Assembly: GCA_024685545.1 (NCBI GenBank)
Contig: JAIKVR010000066.1
Span: forward strand, 1 to 64,000
Length of the DNA: 64,000 nucleotides
Reading direction: 5' to 3'
Origin: Eubacteriales bacterium
Lineage (GTDB): Bacteria; Bacillota; Clostridia; Eubacteriales; Anaerofustaceae
This document shows, piece by piece, positions 48,197 through 58,032 of this stretch; within the stretch, counting starts at the first letter, position 1, and each line of letters opens with the position of its first letter. Made by a program: the position numbers and the translations under genes. Under the pieces are notes generated by a model. It was not told the origin of the DNA. It searched no databases and saw only the letters and a program-made list of their open reading frames with translations.

Positions 48197-48832
48197 TCAG
48201 CCGATCCAGCTCTCGTCGGAGGGATTGTTGCGGAACTTTATGAGTCTGTCGATATCCTCTGCAGGGATGTAGCCTTCCTCAGCAGCGACCGAAGCGATGG
48301 TGTCGAAATCGCTCAGCGTCACGCACTTTACATCCGCTTTTTTGAGCGCGTCAATGGATTTCTGCATGCCGTAAGTCATGATCGCGGCAATGCCCAATAC
48401 CTCCGCCCCCGCTTCACGCAGTATGTCCACCACTTCAAGCACGCTTCCTCCCGTGGAGATAAGGTCCTCGATGACCACGACTTTCTGCCCCGGTGCCAGA
48501 TATCCCTCGATCTGGTTCTTGCGTCCATGGTCCTTGGCACCTGAACGCACATAACCCATCGGCAGCCCCATGATCGAGGCGGTGATGGCGGCGTGGGCGA
48601 TCCCCGCAGTCGAAGTGCCCATAAGAGCCTCGGCCTGGGGGTAATTCTCCCTGATGACGGCAGCCAGGCCGTTCTCGACGTCGTTCCTTACCTCCGGATA
48701 GCTTAACGTGAGCCTGTTGTCGCAGTATACCGGGCTCTTGATACCGCTGGCCCAGATGAAGGGCTCGTCGGCCCTGAAAAATACCGCCTTGATCTTCAGC
48801 AGATCCTTCGCTATAGTTCTCGCAAGTTCCAT
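48197..48832 (-). CDS. pyrE: Orotate phosphoribosyltransferase
   Basis: VVVIEDLISTGGSVLEVVD PRPP motif; SGIKSPVYCDNRL. Confidence 0.92.
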   Translation of the reverse strand: MELARTIAKDLLKIKAVFFRADEPFIWASGIKSPVYCDNRLTLSYPEVRNDVENGLAAVIRENYPQAEALMGTSTAGIAHAAITASIMGLPMGYVRSGAKDHGRKNQIEGYLAPGQKVVVIEDLISTGGSVLEVVDILREAGAEVLGIAAIMTYGMQKSIDALKKADVKCVTLSDFDTIASVAAEEGYIPAEDIDRLIKFRNNPSDESWIG

Positions 48833-49545
48833 TTTCGTTTCCTTCCTCTGTTGATGAATTCTTCACAGCATCGTTCGTAGGCTGCAACGGGGTCCGCCGC
48901 CTGTGTTATAGGTCTTCCTACGACTATATAATCCGAGCCGGCTGTTTTCGCCGCCGCGGGTGTCATCACTCTTTTCTGGTCTGAAGCCGCGCTCTCGGCG
49001 AACCTGACTCCAGGTGTCACCGTGATAAAATCCCCGCCGCAGGCTTCATGGATGATGGAAGCCTCAAGAGGTGAGCATACCACACCGTCCAATCCGGACC
49101 TTTTGGCGTTGAGCGCATAGCTCTCCACCACCTCGTTCATCGGGAAATGTATCATGAGCTCGTTCTTCAGCGCAGTCTGGTCCGTGGATGTCAGCTGCGT
49201 CACGGCGATGAGCTTTGGCCGTGTTCCGTCAGGCCGAGTAAGTCCTTCCAGCGCCGCCTCCATCATTTCCGCTGTACCCGCGGCATGGCAGTTCACTATA
49301 TCCGCACCAAGATCCGACAGTACGGACATCGCCTTTCTGACAGTAGTCGGTATATCGTGAAGCTTCAGATCCAGGAATACCTTATGGTCCCTCTTTTTTA
49401 TCTCTTTTACTATATCAGGTCCTTCCGCATAGAAGAGCTCCATGCCTATCTTGACAAACGGCTTCCTGCCCGTGAACTGCGACAGGAAATCCAACGTCGT
49501 CTGCCTGTCGGAAAAGTCGCAGGCCACTATAACGTCCTTGCCCAT
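48811..49545 (-). CDS. pyrF: Orotidine 5'-phosphate decarboxylase
   Basis: VFLDLKLHDIPTTVRKA signature; DYIVVGRPITQAADP. Confidence 0.93.
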   Translation of the reverse strand: MGKDVIVACDFSDRQTTLDFLSQFTGRKPFVKIGMELFYAEGPDIVKEIKKRDHKVFLDLKLHDIPTTVRKAMSVLSDLGADIVNCHAAGTAEMMEAALEGLTRPDGTRPKLIAVTQLTSTDQTALKNELMIHFPMNEVVESYALNAKRSGLDGVVCSPLEASIIHEACGGDFITVTPGVRFAESAASDQKRVMTPAAAKTAGSDYIVVGRPITQAADPVAAYERCCEEFINRGRKRKWNLREL

Positions 49546-49553
49546 ATACCCTC

Positions 49554-50462
49554 CTAATGCGCGATGCCGACGATCTCCGCAAGGTCCGTGATGCCGTATC
49601 TTTCCATCACGGCAGGCAGGCTGCTGATTATATCGCGGGAAGCATACGGCTGTATGAGGTTCGCGGTCCCTACCTCTACGGCCGTGGCTCCGGCCATCAT
49701 CATCTCGATCACGTCCTCGGCGCTGAAGACCCCGCCCATTCCGACGACGGGTATCTTTACTGCCCTGGAAACCTCGTATACCATCCTCAGTGCAACTGGG
49801 AATACAGCCGGGCCTGAGAGCCCTCCCGTATTCATCGCGATGACCGGCCGTCCCGAATTCAGATCTATCCTCATGCCAAGCAGCGTGTTTATGAGACTTA
49901 TCCCGTCCGCACCGGATTCCTCACACGCTTTAGCGATGGAAACGATGTCTGTCACATTCGGCGTAAGCTTGATTATAACGGGCTTTCTGCAGACCGACTT
50001 GACTGCTCTGGTCACTTCGCCGGCTGCCTTCGGATCCGTACCGAATGACATTCCTCCTCCGTGCACGTTCGGACAGCTTATATTGACTTCCAGCCAACCG
50101 ACCTGTTCCTCTTTGTCGAGCAGAGAGCAGGTGTACACGTACTCATCGACGGAGAATCCGCTGACATTGGCCATCACGGGCTTATAGAATACTTTCTTCA
50201 GCTTCGGGAGCTCCTCCGAAATGACTTTCTCGACACCCGGGTTCTGCAGCCCTACGGAATTGATCATTCCCGAAGGTGTCTCCGCAATCCGAGGAGTAGG
50301 ATTCCCGAAGCGTGGCTCCTTTGTGGTGCCCTTGAAGGAAAAGCTTCCCAGACAGTTGATGTCGTAGAGCTCGGCGAACTCATAGCCATAGCCGAAAGTG
50401 CCGGAAGCGGGGATGACGGGGTTGTCAAGCTCGATCCCGCAGAGTGTTACTTTTGTTCCCAT
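49554..50462 (-). CDS. pyrD: Dihydroorotate dehydrogenase (PyrDB type)
   Basis: NPVIPASGTFGYG, SFKGTTKEPRFGNPTPRIAETPSGMINSVGLQNPG, EVNISCPNVHGGG. Confidence 0.93.
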   Translation of the reverse strand: MGTKVTLCGIELDNPVIPASGTFGYGYEFAELYDINCLGSFSFKGTTKEPRFGNPTPRIAETPSGMINSVGLQNPGVEKVISEELPKLKKVFYKPVMANVSGFSVDEYVYTCSLLDKEEQVGWLEVNISCPNVHGGGMSFGTDPKAAGEVTRAVKSVCRKPVIIKLTPNVTDIVSIAKACEESGADGISLINTLLGMRIDLNSGRPVIAMNTGGLSGPAVFPVALRMVYEVSRAVKIPVVGMGGVFSAEDVIEMMMAGATAVEVGTANLIQPYASRDIISSLPAVMERYGITDLAEIVGIAH

Positions 50463-50476
50463 GACCTTCTCCTTTC

Positions 50477-51208
50477 CTAATCAAAGATCACTTCGCTGCT
50501 GGTCAGTACCGGCCCGTCCTTGCAGACCCTCTTATAGCCGCTGTGTGTCTTCACGCTGCATCCCATGCATGCCCCGAAGCCGCAGCCCATGCGCTCTTCA
50601 AGGCTCAGCTGTCCTTCGGTCTTCGCGGTCTCGTGGACCGTTTTCATCAGCGACATCGAACCGCAGGTGTAATAATAAGTGTAGTATTCAGGGAATACAT
50701 CGTTCACATGTCCCTTGATCCCGTAGCTCCCGTCGGAAGTCGTCACGGTAACTTCGCAGCCCAGTTCCCTAAACTCGTTTTCATAGAAGACATCCTGGAT
50801 ATTCTTAAACCCTAGGATCACTTGAGGCTTCTTGCCTTCCGAAACGAGCTTCTTGGCAAGGGCATAGATAGGCGGAGTCCCCACCCCGCCGCCGATTAAC
50901 AGCGGAGCCTCCCCACTCGGGGCGGTGTCGAAACCATTGCCCAGGCCGATCAGGCAATCCAGCTGGCAGCCTGGCAGGAGCTCTGTCATCTTGTCCGTTC
51001 CCTTCCCGACCACCTTATAGATGATGGTCATACCCATGGTGTTCCAGTCGCACACTGCGAACGGCCGGCGCAGAATGAAACCTTCCAGCTTGATGTCGAC
51101 GAACTGCCCCGGTTCTTTGACTGCACTGCACGGGCCCATGAGGGTCATCTGCCAGACAGACCTTGCTATGGGTCTGTTATCCATTACATTAAGAGTTACC
51201 TGTTCCAT
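50477..51208 (-). CDS. pyrK: Dihydroorotate dehydrogenase electron transfer subunit
   Basis: RRPFAVCDW FAD motif; ERMGCGFGACMGCSVKT 2Fe-2S cluster motif. Confidence 0.9.
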   Translation of the reverse strand: MEQVTLNVMDNRPIARSVWQMTLMGPCSAVKEPGQFVDIKLEGFILRRPFAVCDWNTMGMTIIYKVVGKGTDKMTELLPGCQLDCLIGLGNGFDTAPSGEAPLLIGGGVGTPPIYALAKKLVSEGKKPQVILGFKNIQDVFYENEFRELGCEVTVTTSDGSYGIKGHVNDVFPEYYTYYYTCGSMSLMKTVHETAKTEGQLSLEERMGCGFGACMGCSVKTHSGYKRVCKDGPVLTSSEVIFD

Positions 51209-51234
51209 ATTCCTCCTTGTCCGGATCCCGGAAT

Positions 51235-54200
51235 CTATGCGTCGATGGTGGAGATCGTGATCGTTGTCTCCTCCAGTACGTCGAGAAGCACCTTTACTGT
51301 ATCCAGAGATGTCAGCACGGTGGCGTTATTTTCAGTAGCCAGCTGGCGGATCTGGTGCCCGTCATGGGTCTGATCATCTGCAGCTATGTCAGAAGTGCTT
51401 ATTATATATGCGATGTAGCCCGCCCTTATCGCCTCAGGTATCTCGTCGCTGCCTTCGCTGATCTTCTTCAGCATATGCGTGCGTATGCCGTTCTCCTTCA
51501 GGAAAGCGGTAGTGCCCGCGGTAGCCTCGATGTTAAACCCCAGGTTGTAAAAGCGCCTGATCAGAGGCAGAGCTTCCTGCTTGTCCCTGTCAGCCACGGT
51601 CACAAAGACCGTGCCGTAATTCTGCATGTGCATGCCGGCAGCCTGCATGGCCTTGTACATGGCCCTGTTGAGCTTGTCATCGTAGCCGATAGCTTCACCC
51701 GTTGATTTCATTTCCGGCGAAAGGTAGGCGTCCAATCCCTTGATCTTATTGAAGGAGAACACCGGTGCCTTGACATAATAGCGTTTCTTTTCATCGGCGT
51801 ACAGCTGGAAGATGCCCTGTTCCTTCAGACTCTTTCCGAGGATGACCTCAGTTGCTATGTCGGCCAGGGAATAGCCCGTTGATTTGCTCAGGAACGGGAC
51901 TGTCCTAGAGGAGCGCGGGTTCACCTCTATGATGTAAACGTCGTTATCCGCGTCCACGATGAACTGGATGTTGAACAGCCCCACGATCCCTATGGCAAGC
52001 CCCAGCTTCTTGGTGTACTGGAGGATGATCCCCTTGACCTTGTCGGATATGGAGAAGGAAGGATAGACGCTGATCGAGTCCCCGGAATGGATGCCCGTAC
52101 GTTCCACCAGTTCCATGATCCCGGGAACGAAGACGTCCACGCCATCGCAGACCGCGTCGACCTCGACCTCTCTGCCCATGATGTACTTATCCACAAGCAC
52201 CGGCTTGTCCTCGTCGATCTCCACGGCACTCTTCAAATATCTTTTCAGCTGCTCCTCGTTGGCAACGATCTGCATCGCTCTCCCTCCAAGGACGAAGCTC
52301 GGACGTACCAGCACGGGATACCCGATTTCCGCGGCAGTCTTGATGCCGTCCTCTATTCTGGTCACCGCCCTTCCTTTTGGCCGGGGAATCCTGAGTTCTT
52401 CAAGCATCTTCTCGAAGATGTCCCTGTTCTCGGCTTTGTCTATCGCTGCCTCCCCAGTCCCGATGATCTTTACCCCTCTTTCGGCGAGCGGAGAAGCGAG
52501 GTTGATGGCAGTCTGCCCTCCGAGGGATGCGATAACGCCTTCCGGCTTCTCGAAATCGATGATCGCCATGACGTCCTCCGGGGTAAGAGGCTCGAAGTAC
52601 AGCTTATCGGCGGTGGTGTAGTCGGTCGAGACGGTCTCAGGGTTGTTGTTTATGATGATCGCCTCGTACCCGCTCCTTTTTATCGTCTGCACGGCGTGTA
52701 CGGTGGAGTAGTCGAATTCCACGCCCTGCCCGATCCGTATAGGCCCGGCGCCGAGCACCACGATCTTCTTTTTCTCTGTCAGGATGGACTGATTCTCTCC
52801 AGTATATGACGAATAGAGATAGGGTATGTATTTTCCGGTATGCAGCGTATCCACCATCCTGAACGCAGGTATGATGCCTTTTTTCTTCCTGAGTCCGTAC
52901 AGATCGGTCTCCGGCATTTCCCACAGCTGTGATATGTATTCGTCGGAAAAGCCCATCACCTTTGCAGCCCTCAGGGTCTTGGTGTCATTCTTTTTCCCTT
53001 TGAGCCGGTTCTCCATGTCGACGATCTTCTTGAAGGACCTGATGAAGTGTTCGGTTATCATAGTGAAAGAATGCAGTTTTTTCACGCTGTATCCGCGGCG
53101 CAGCAGCTCACAGACCGCGAAAACGCCGTCTGAACGGAAGTCGGAAAGATATTCTTCTATCTCACCGTCCGTCATCCCGTCGAACTTTGCCATGTGCAGG
53201 TGGCATACGCCGGTCTCAAGAGCCCTGACGGATTTGAGGAAACATTCCTCAAGGCTCGCTCCGATACCCATTACCTCCCCTGTGGCTTTCATCTGGGTAC
53301 CGAGGATGTTGGAAGCGTCTGTGAACTTATCGAACGGGAAACGCGGGAACTTCGCCACGTAATAATCCAGCGACGGCTCGATGGCAGCGGTGCCCCCTGC
53401 GACGGGTATCTCCTCCAAGTCCATGCCGATGGCTACCTTGGCAGTTACGCGCGCTATCGGATAACCACTGGCTTTGGAAGCCAGAGCCGATGAACGCGAT
53501 ACCCTCGGGTTGACTTCTATGAGGAAATATTCGGAAGTAGAAGGATTAAGCGCAAACTGGACGTTGCAGCCGCCCGCTATCTTGAGTTCCCTGATTATCT
53601 TTATGGCTGAATCGTTGAGCATCTTAAGGTCGTGCTCGTTGAGAGAAAGGATCGGCGCGACGACGATGGAATCCCCGGTATGTACGCCTACAGGGTCCAC
53701 GTTCTCCATACCGCACACTGTGATGGCATGGTCGGAATTGTCGCGCATAACCTCGAACTCGATCTCCTTATAGCCCTTGACGCTTTTTTCTACCAGCACC
53801 TGATGCACCGGAGAGACCTTCAGGGCGTTTGAACCGATCTCCACAAGTTCCTCTTCACATTCGGCGAAACCGCCTCCGGTCCCTCCTAGAGTAAAGGCAG
53901 GGCGCAGCACTACGGGGTAGCCGATGTCCTGCGCGGCTTTTTTGGCCTGCTCGATATCATATGCGATCTCGGAAGGGATGACCGGTTCCCCGATGGATAT
54001 GCACATCTCCTTGAAAAGTTCCCTGTCCTCGGCGCGCTCGATGGAATCTACCGGAGTTCCCAGCAGCTCCACGTCGCATTCCTTGAGCACTCCCTTACGA
54101 TAGAGCTGCATGGCGAGGTTCAGACCGGTCTGACCTCCGATTCCGGGGACAATCGCGTCAGGTCTTTCATAACGGAGTATCTTTGCAATGTATTCCAACG

Positions 54201-54408
54201 TAAGCGGTTCCATGTATACTTTGTCCGCGATCTGGGTATCCGTCATGATGGTCGCGGGATTGGAGTTGCAGAGGATTACTTCACAGCCCTCCTCTTTGAG
54301 CGCCAGGCATGCCTGGGTGCCCGCATAGTCGAACTCCGCCGCCTGTCCTATAACTATTGGGCCGGATCCGATAATGAGAATCTTTTTAAGATCTTTCCTT
54401 TTTGCCAT
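51235..54408 (-). CDS. carB: Carbamoyl-phosphate synthase large subunit (pyrimidine-cluster copy)
   Basis: ILIIGSGPIVIGQAAEFDYAGTQACLALKEEG, full two-domain CarB ending ETTITISTIDA, no fusion. Confidence 0.94.
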   Translation of the reverse strand: MAKRKDLKKILIIGSGPIVIGQAAEFDYAGTQACLALKEEGCEVILCNSNPATIMTDTQIADKVYMEPLTLEYIAKILRYERPDAIVPGIGGQTGLNLAMQLYRKGVLKECDVELLGTPVDSIERAEDRELFKEMCISIGEPVIPSEIAYDIEQAKKAAQDIGYPVVLRPAFTLGGTGGGFAECEEELVEIGSNALKVSPVHQVLVEKSVKGYKEIEFEVMRDNSDHAITVCGMENVDPVGVHTGDSIVVAPILSLNEHDLKMLNDSAIKIIRELKIAGGCNVQFALNPSTSEYFLIEVNPRVSRSSALASKASGYPIARVTAKVAIGMDLEEIPVAGGTAAIEPSLDYYVAKFPRFPFDKFTDASNILGTQMKATGEVMGIGASLEECFLKSVRALETGVCHLHMAKFDGMTDGEIEEYLSDFRSDGVFAVCELLRRGYSVKKLHSFTMITEHFIRSFKKIVDMENRLKGKKNDTKTLRAAKVMGFSDEYISQLWEMPETDLYGLRKKKGIIPAFRMVDTLHTGKYIPYLYSSYTGENQSILTEKKKIVVLGAGPIRIGQGVEFDYSTVHAVQTIKRSGYEAIIINNNPETVSTDYTTADKLYFEPLTPEDVMAIIDFEKPEGVIASLGGQTAINLASPLAERGVKIIGTGEAAIDKAENRDIFEKMLEELRIPRPKGRAVTRIEDGIKTAAEIGYPVLVRPSFVLGGRAMQIVANEEQLKRYLKSAVEIDEDKPVLVDKYIMGREVEVDAVCDGVDVFVPGIMELVERTGIHSGDSISVYPSFSISDKVKGIILQYTKKLGLAIGIVGLFNIQFIVDADNDVYIIEVNPRSSRTVPFLSKSTGYSLADIATEVILGKSLKEQGIFQLYADEKKRYYVKAPVFSFNKIKGLDAYLSPEMKSTGEAIGYDDKLNRAMYKAMQAAGMHMQNYGTVFVTVADRDKQEALPLIRRFYNLGFNIEATAGTTAFLKENGIRTHMLKKISEGSDEIPEAIRAGYIAYIISTSDIAADDQTHDGHQIRQLATENNATVLTSLDTVKVLLDVLEETTITISTIDA

Positions 54409-54446
54409 ATCTGCCTCTATATTTCTGTTTTCTTGCCTTACAGGCA

Positions 54447-55664
54447 TTATTTCAAATATCTGTAAACTTCATTGCCGCCGCAGGATGTCATAAGGCACCG
54501 TCCATAGACCTTCCTACCTGAAAACGGCGTTGACTTCCCCATTGAGATAAACTCTCCCGGATCTATCGAGTATTCGTCAGCCAGGTCCCATAGGCACCAG
54601 TCGCCTCTGTTCAATGGTATACCGAAACGGCTCCTGGGATTCACGATGAGAAGCTCCATGAGTCTATCGAGACTTATTATGCCTGTCTTCACCAGTCCTG
54701 TATAGCACAGGGGGAAAGCAATTTCAATCCCCGAGACGCCGAAGGCGCTGTCCCTCAGACCCCCGGCCTTTTCCCGTGCGGTGTGCGGGGCATGATCGGT
54801 GGCAATGATGTCTATGGTGCCGTCCCGAATTCCTTCTATCAGCGCCTCGCGGTCCTTTTTTGTCCTGAGAGGAGGGTTCATTTTCCACGCGCCGTCCTCC
54901 TGCAGGTCATCCTCTGTAAGGAGAAGATAGTGAGGCGCCGTCTCGGCGGTCACGTCAATGCCTTGCTTCTTGGCCTGCCTGATCATCTGAACGCTCTCCT
55001 TAGTGGACATATGGCATAAGTGCAGCGCGCAGCCGGTCTTATCGCTAAGTTCTATGTTCCGCTCGACCTCTTTCCACTCACTCTCGCTGCTGATGCCTTT
55101 GTGTCCGTGGGCGGCGGAATAGGCTCCTTGATTAATATATCCTCCGTTGAGCAGCGCGTTCACTTCACAGTGGGAGGCTATCAGCGTGCCCAGTGCCGCC
55201 GCTTTTTCCATTGCCTTCATCATGACGTCTCCGTCTTGTACACCGTGCCCGTCATCGGAAAAGGCGACAGCAAGGTGCCGCAGGCCATACATGTCGGAAA
55301 GCTCCCTGCCTGCCTCTCCTACTGTAATCGAACCATAAGGATATACATTTATTGCCGCATCTCTGTCTATGATGAACTTTTCGATACTTATACTTTCCTC
55401 TGAATCGGGCACCGGGTCCAGATTCGGCATGGTACAGACAGCGGTATAGCCGCCGCGGGCCGCAGCCCTGCTGCCCGAGTATATCGTTTCCTTATATGAA
55501 AAACCCGGCTCGCGGAAGTGCACATGCACATCGCAAAAACCGGGGAACAAAACAAAGTCGGTATCATCTTCAGATGGAAATGCCCGGGAAAGTGACTCGG
55601 TATCTATATTGTCCGTAAAACTTCCGTACGCTTTGGGAGCTAGTATTCTGACGCTGCCGCTCAT
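54447..55664 (-). CDS. pyrC: Dihydroorotase
   Basis: FCDVHVHFREPGFSYKETIYSG, SHCEVNALL, DIIATDHAPHT. Confidence 0.93.
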   Translation of the reverse strand: MSGSVRILAPKAYGSFTDNIDTESLSRAFPSEDDTDFVLFPGFCDVHVHFREPGFSYKETIYSGSRAAARGGYTAVCTMPNLDPVPDSEESISIEKFIIDRDAAINVYPYGSITVGEAGRELSDMYGLRHLAVAFSDDGHGVQDGDVMMKAMEKAAALGTLIASHCEVNALLNGGYINQGAYSAAHGHKGISSESEWKEVERNIELSDKTGCALHLCHMSTKESVQMIRQAKKQGIDVTAETAPHYLLLTEDDLQEDGAWKMNPPLRTKKDREALIEGIRDGTIDIIATDHAPHTAREKAGGLRDSAFGVSGIEIAFPLCYTGLVKTGIISLDRLMELLIVNPRSRFGIPLNRGDWCLWDLADEYSIDPGEFISMGKSTPFSGRKVYGRCLMTSCGGNEVYRYLK

Positions 55665-55679
55665 CTGCCATCCTTTCTT

Positions 55680-55708
55680 AAAGAAGAACCTGCCGGCATC
55701 CCGGCAGG
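55680..55708 (-). terminator. Leader terminator upstream of pyrC
   Basis: Minus strand CCTGCCGGgatgCCGGCAGG followed by TTCTTCTTT, upstream of the pyrC start. Confidence 0.7.
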
Positions 55709-55767
55709 GCATAAGAGCAAAAGCCTGTACTCTGAGGCCGAAACAATGCTTTTCGCCTTAACCTTGC

Positions 55768-55783
55768 CGTTCTCTCCGGAACG
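55768..55783 (-). promoter_or_regulatory. Candidate PyrR-binding loop in the pyr leader
   Basis: Minus strand CGTTCCGGAGAGAACG resembles the PyrR anti-antiterminator loop (UCCNGNGAG) and lies upstream of a leader terminator. Confidence 0.45.
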
Positions 55784-55943
55784 TCTTAAAGATCAAAGGT
55801 ATCTATTATTTTTACCATATGGGCGGGATGTAGTCAATCCGAATATGACAATTTGCCATGTGTTATGTGTACGCAGCATGAAAAGAACCGGCTCTCAGCA
55901 CCACGGGGTTTCAGGCAAACAGGAAACGGCGGGCTGTTCTGTC

Positions 55944-56150
55944 CTATAAACGCGACGTTTCCCGTATATTGAACAGAACCTTTTGAGCCAGCAGTCCTGC
56001 AGCCTCCGGGCAGATAAAGCCTGCTTTTTTGCCGCCGCGATCCGATACGATCGAATGCTTGGCTCCAGATACCATATACGCAATGGTGTCGATATTGCCT
56101 CACTGTCCGGCATACGGTAGGATAAAAGTATTATCGGAGACTGCGCGAAT
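55944..56150 (-). pseudogene. Decayed coding remnant of unknown family
   Basis: Minus frame reads ...YIRITEDHYVIRAVSDNTFILPYAGQ*GNIDTIAYMVSGAKHSIVSDRGGKKAGFICPEAAGLLAQKVLFNIRETSRL*, protein-like but with an internal stop and no intact start. Confidence 0.35.
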
Positions 56151-56219
56151 GACATAGTGATCTTCGGTAATGCGAATATATTTGTTTTATCGGGATATCC
56201 CGGGAAAGGAAAGAGTGTA

Positions 56220-56501
56220 TTTATTAGAGGTTGGGAATTCAGAGGCACGCATCAGCCCCTGACAATTGTCGAAAAGCCGGATCCGAAAGCAAAACCTGGC
56301 TATGTCGTTCTGAAGACACTGGCCGGCGGTCTGTGCCACTCAGACGTTTCCGCGCTGGACATCGAGTCCTGGATGGCAAGCTTCAACGTCCCCGTAATCA
56401 TGGGACACGAGATCTGCGGCGAGATCGTTGAAATCGGCGAAGGCATTGAAAAGCTGCGCAACGGAGAAGTCAGCGGACGTTTGGTCTGCCTTTATGACTG
56501 A
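56220..56501 (+). pseudogene. N-terminal fragment of a zinc-dependent alcohol dehydrogenase (GroES-like domain)
   Basis: RGWEFRGTHQPLTIVEKPDPKAKPGYVVLKTLAGGLCHSDVSALD...MGHEICGEIVEIGEGIEKL then terminates; NAD-binding domain missing and expected start Met absent. Confidence 0.7.
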
Positions 56502-56539
56502 TCCCCGCTAATGCTCAGGGAAAAAAGACTAAATATGAA

Positions 56540-56576
56540 TCCTGCCCCGTCATGTCTGACGAGGCGCTTTTTTTCC
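56540..56576 (+). terminator. Intrinsic terminator
   Basis: GCCCCGTCAtgtcTGACGAGGCGCTTTTTTT. Confidence 0.7.
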
Positions 56577-56739
56577 CGAAGAATCATACGATCCCGTACT
56601 GATAGAACGATATAAGTCCATTCATTGAACCTCAGCATGGAGCTGGGACAGAATACGCATAGATCATCAAAAGATCCTGTGTCCCGGATCAGATAGGTCC
56701 CAGGTGGTCTTTATCCGGACAAGGAATAATATATGTATA

Positions 56740-56778
56740 AAACAGTTGACAACAGTTTAATGCTGTTATATACTGTTT
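56740..56778. promoter_or_regulatory. Nested palindromic operator of the GntR/ABC operon
   Basis: AAACAG-N5-AACAG-N7-CTGTT-N5-CTGTTT, symmetric about 56759 and overlapping the promoter. Confidence 0.75.
56746..56774 (+). promoter_or_regulatory. Promoter of the GntR/ABC operon
   Basis: TTGACA, 17-nt spacer, TATACT. Confidence 0.78.
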
Positions 56779-56803
56779 GCATATTAATTGGACGAATGAG
56801 ACA

Positions 56804-57175
56804 ATGAATATCATCATCAACACTTCCTCTATGACACCTATTTACGAGCAGATCGTGGAGATAATCAAAAAAAGTATAGTCTCGGCAGAACTGCTACCCG
56901 GAGAAGGGCTGCCATCTGTAAGAGCACTGTCGGGGGAGCTTAAGATCAGCGCACTGACGGTAAAGAAAGCCTATGACAAGCTGGAGGAGGAGGGTTTCAC
57001 GGAAACTGTACACGGCAAAGGCACCTACGTAAGGACCGCAGACCCGGCTCTGATCCGCGAGCAGCAGCTCAGAGAACTCGAGGAAGATATCGCCGCCACA
57101 GTTGAAAAGGCACGGCGCTACGGAATCACTGAGGAAGAATTGAGGGAGATATTCGACATAGTCACAGAGGTATGA
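56804..57175 (+). CDS. GntR family transcriptional regulator (YtrA-like)
   Basis: PIYEQIVEIIKKSIVSAELLPGEGLPSVRALSGELKISALTVKKAYDKLEEEGF; short C-terminus. Confidence 0.92.
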   Translation: MNIIINTSSMTPIYEQIVEIIKKSIVSAELLPGEGLPSVRALSGELKISALTVKKAYDKLEEEGFTETVHGKGTYVRTADPALIREQQLRELEEDIAATVEKARRYGITEEELREIFDIVTEV

Positions 57176-57177
57176 AA

Positions 57178-58032
57178 ATGCTAAAGATAGATAATCTGAC
57201 AAAGGATTACGGTGATTTTTCGCTGAACGTCTCGATGGAAGTCAGAGAAGGCCGTGTCACAGGCCTTATTGGCCCGAACGGCGCCGGAAAATCGACGACG
57301 TTCAAAGCTGTCCTCGGGCTTATACGGTCCAATGGCGGTCAGATCAGTATTTTCGGGGAGAAACTCGGCGTGAGTGTACCTTCCTCGATTAAGCAAAGGA
57401 TAGGAGCGGCCTTGGCGGATTCGGGTTTTTCCGGATACATAACCGTCAGAGATGCAACAGCGATCCAGCGCGCCATGTTCGACAGCTTCGACTCAGAGTT
57501 TTTCCTGGAAAAATGCGGCGAATTCAAACTTCCACTTGATAAGCCGATAAAAGAGTTTTCGACCGGGATGAAGGCACGCCTAAGAGTGCTTACAGCCCTG
57601 TCCCACGACGCAGATCTGCTTATACTCGACGAGCCGACTGCAGGACTGGATGCAGTTGCAAGGGACGAAGTGTTAGGGTTGCTGCGAGGATACATGAGCG
57701 CGAAGGAGGACCACGCGATCCTAATCTCTTCCCACATCTCCTCTGATCTGGAGAGCATATGCGACGATTTCTACCTGATAAACAGCGGAAGGATCGTCCT
57801 GCATGAAGATACGGACGTTCTCCTCTCCGATTATGCGTTGCTCAAATTAAGCGCATCGGATTACGAGGCTCTTGACAAGACTTATATACTGAATGTCAAA
57901 AAAGAAAACTACGGGTGGCTGTGTCTGACCTCGCAGAAGAAGTATTACATGGAAAACTATCCCGACATAGTCATCGAGAACGGCACTATCGACGACCTTA
58001 TACTGATGAGCGCGAGAGGAGAATCGTTGTAA
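57178..58032 (+). CDS. ABC transporter ATP-binding protein
   Basis: GLIGPNGAGKSTTFKAVLGL, FSTGMKARLRVLTAL, LLILDEPTAGLDAVAR. Confidence 0.93.
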   Translation: MLKIDNLTKDYGDFSLNVSMEVREGRVTGLIGPNGAGKSTTFKAVLGLIRSNGGQISIFGEKLGVSVPSSIKQRIGAALADSGFSGYITVRDATAIQRAMFDSFDSEFFLEKCGEFKLPLDKPIKEFSTGMKARLRVLTALSHDADLLILDEPTAGLDAVARDEVLGLLRGYMSAKEDHAILISSHISSDLESICDDFYLINSGRIVLHEDTDVLLSDYALLKLSASDYEALDKTYILNVKKENYGWLCLTSQKKYYMENYPDIVIENGTIDDLILMSARGESL

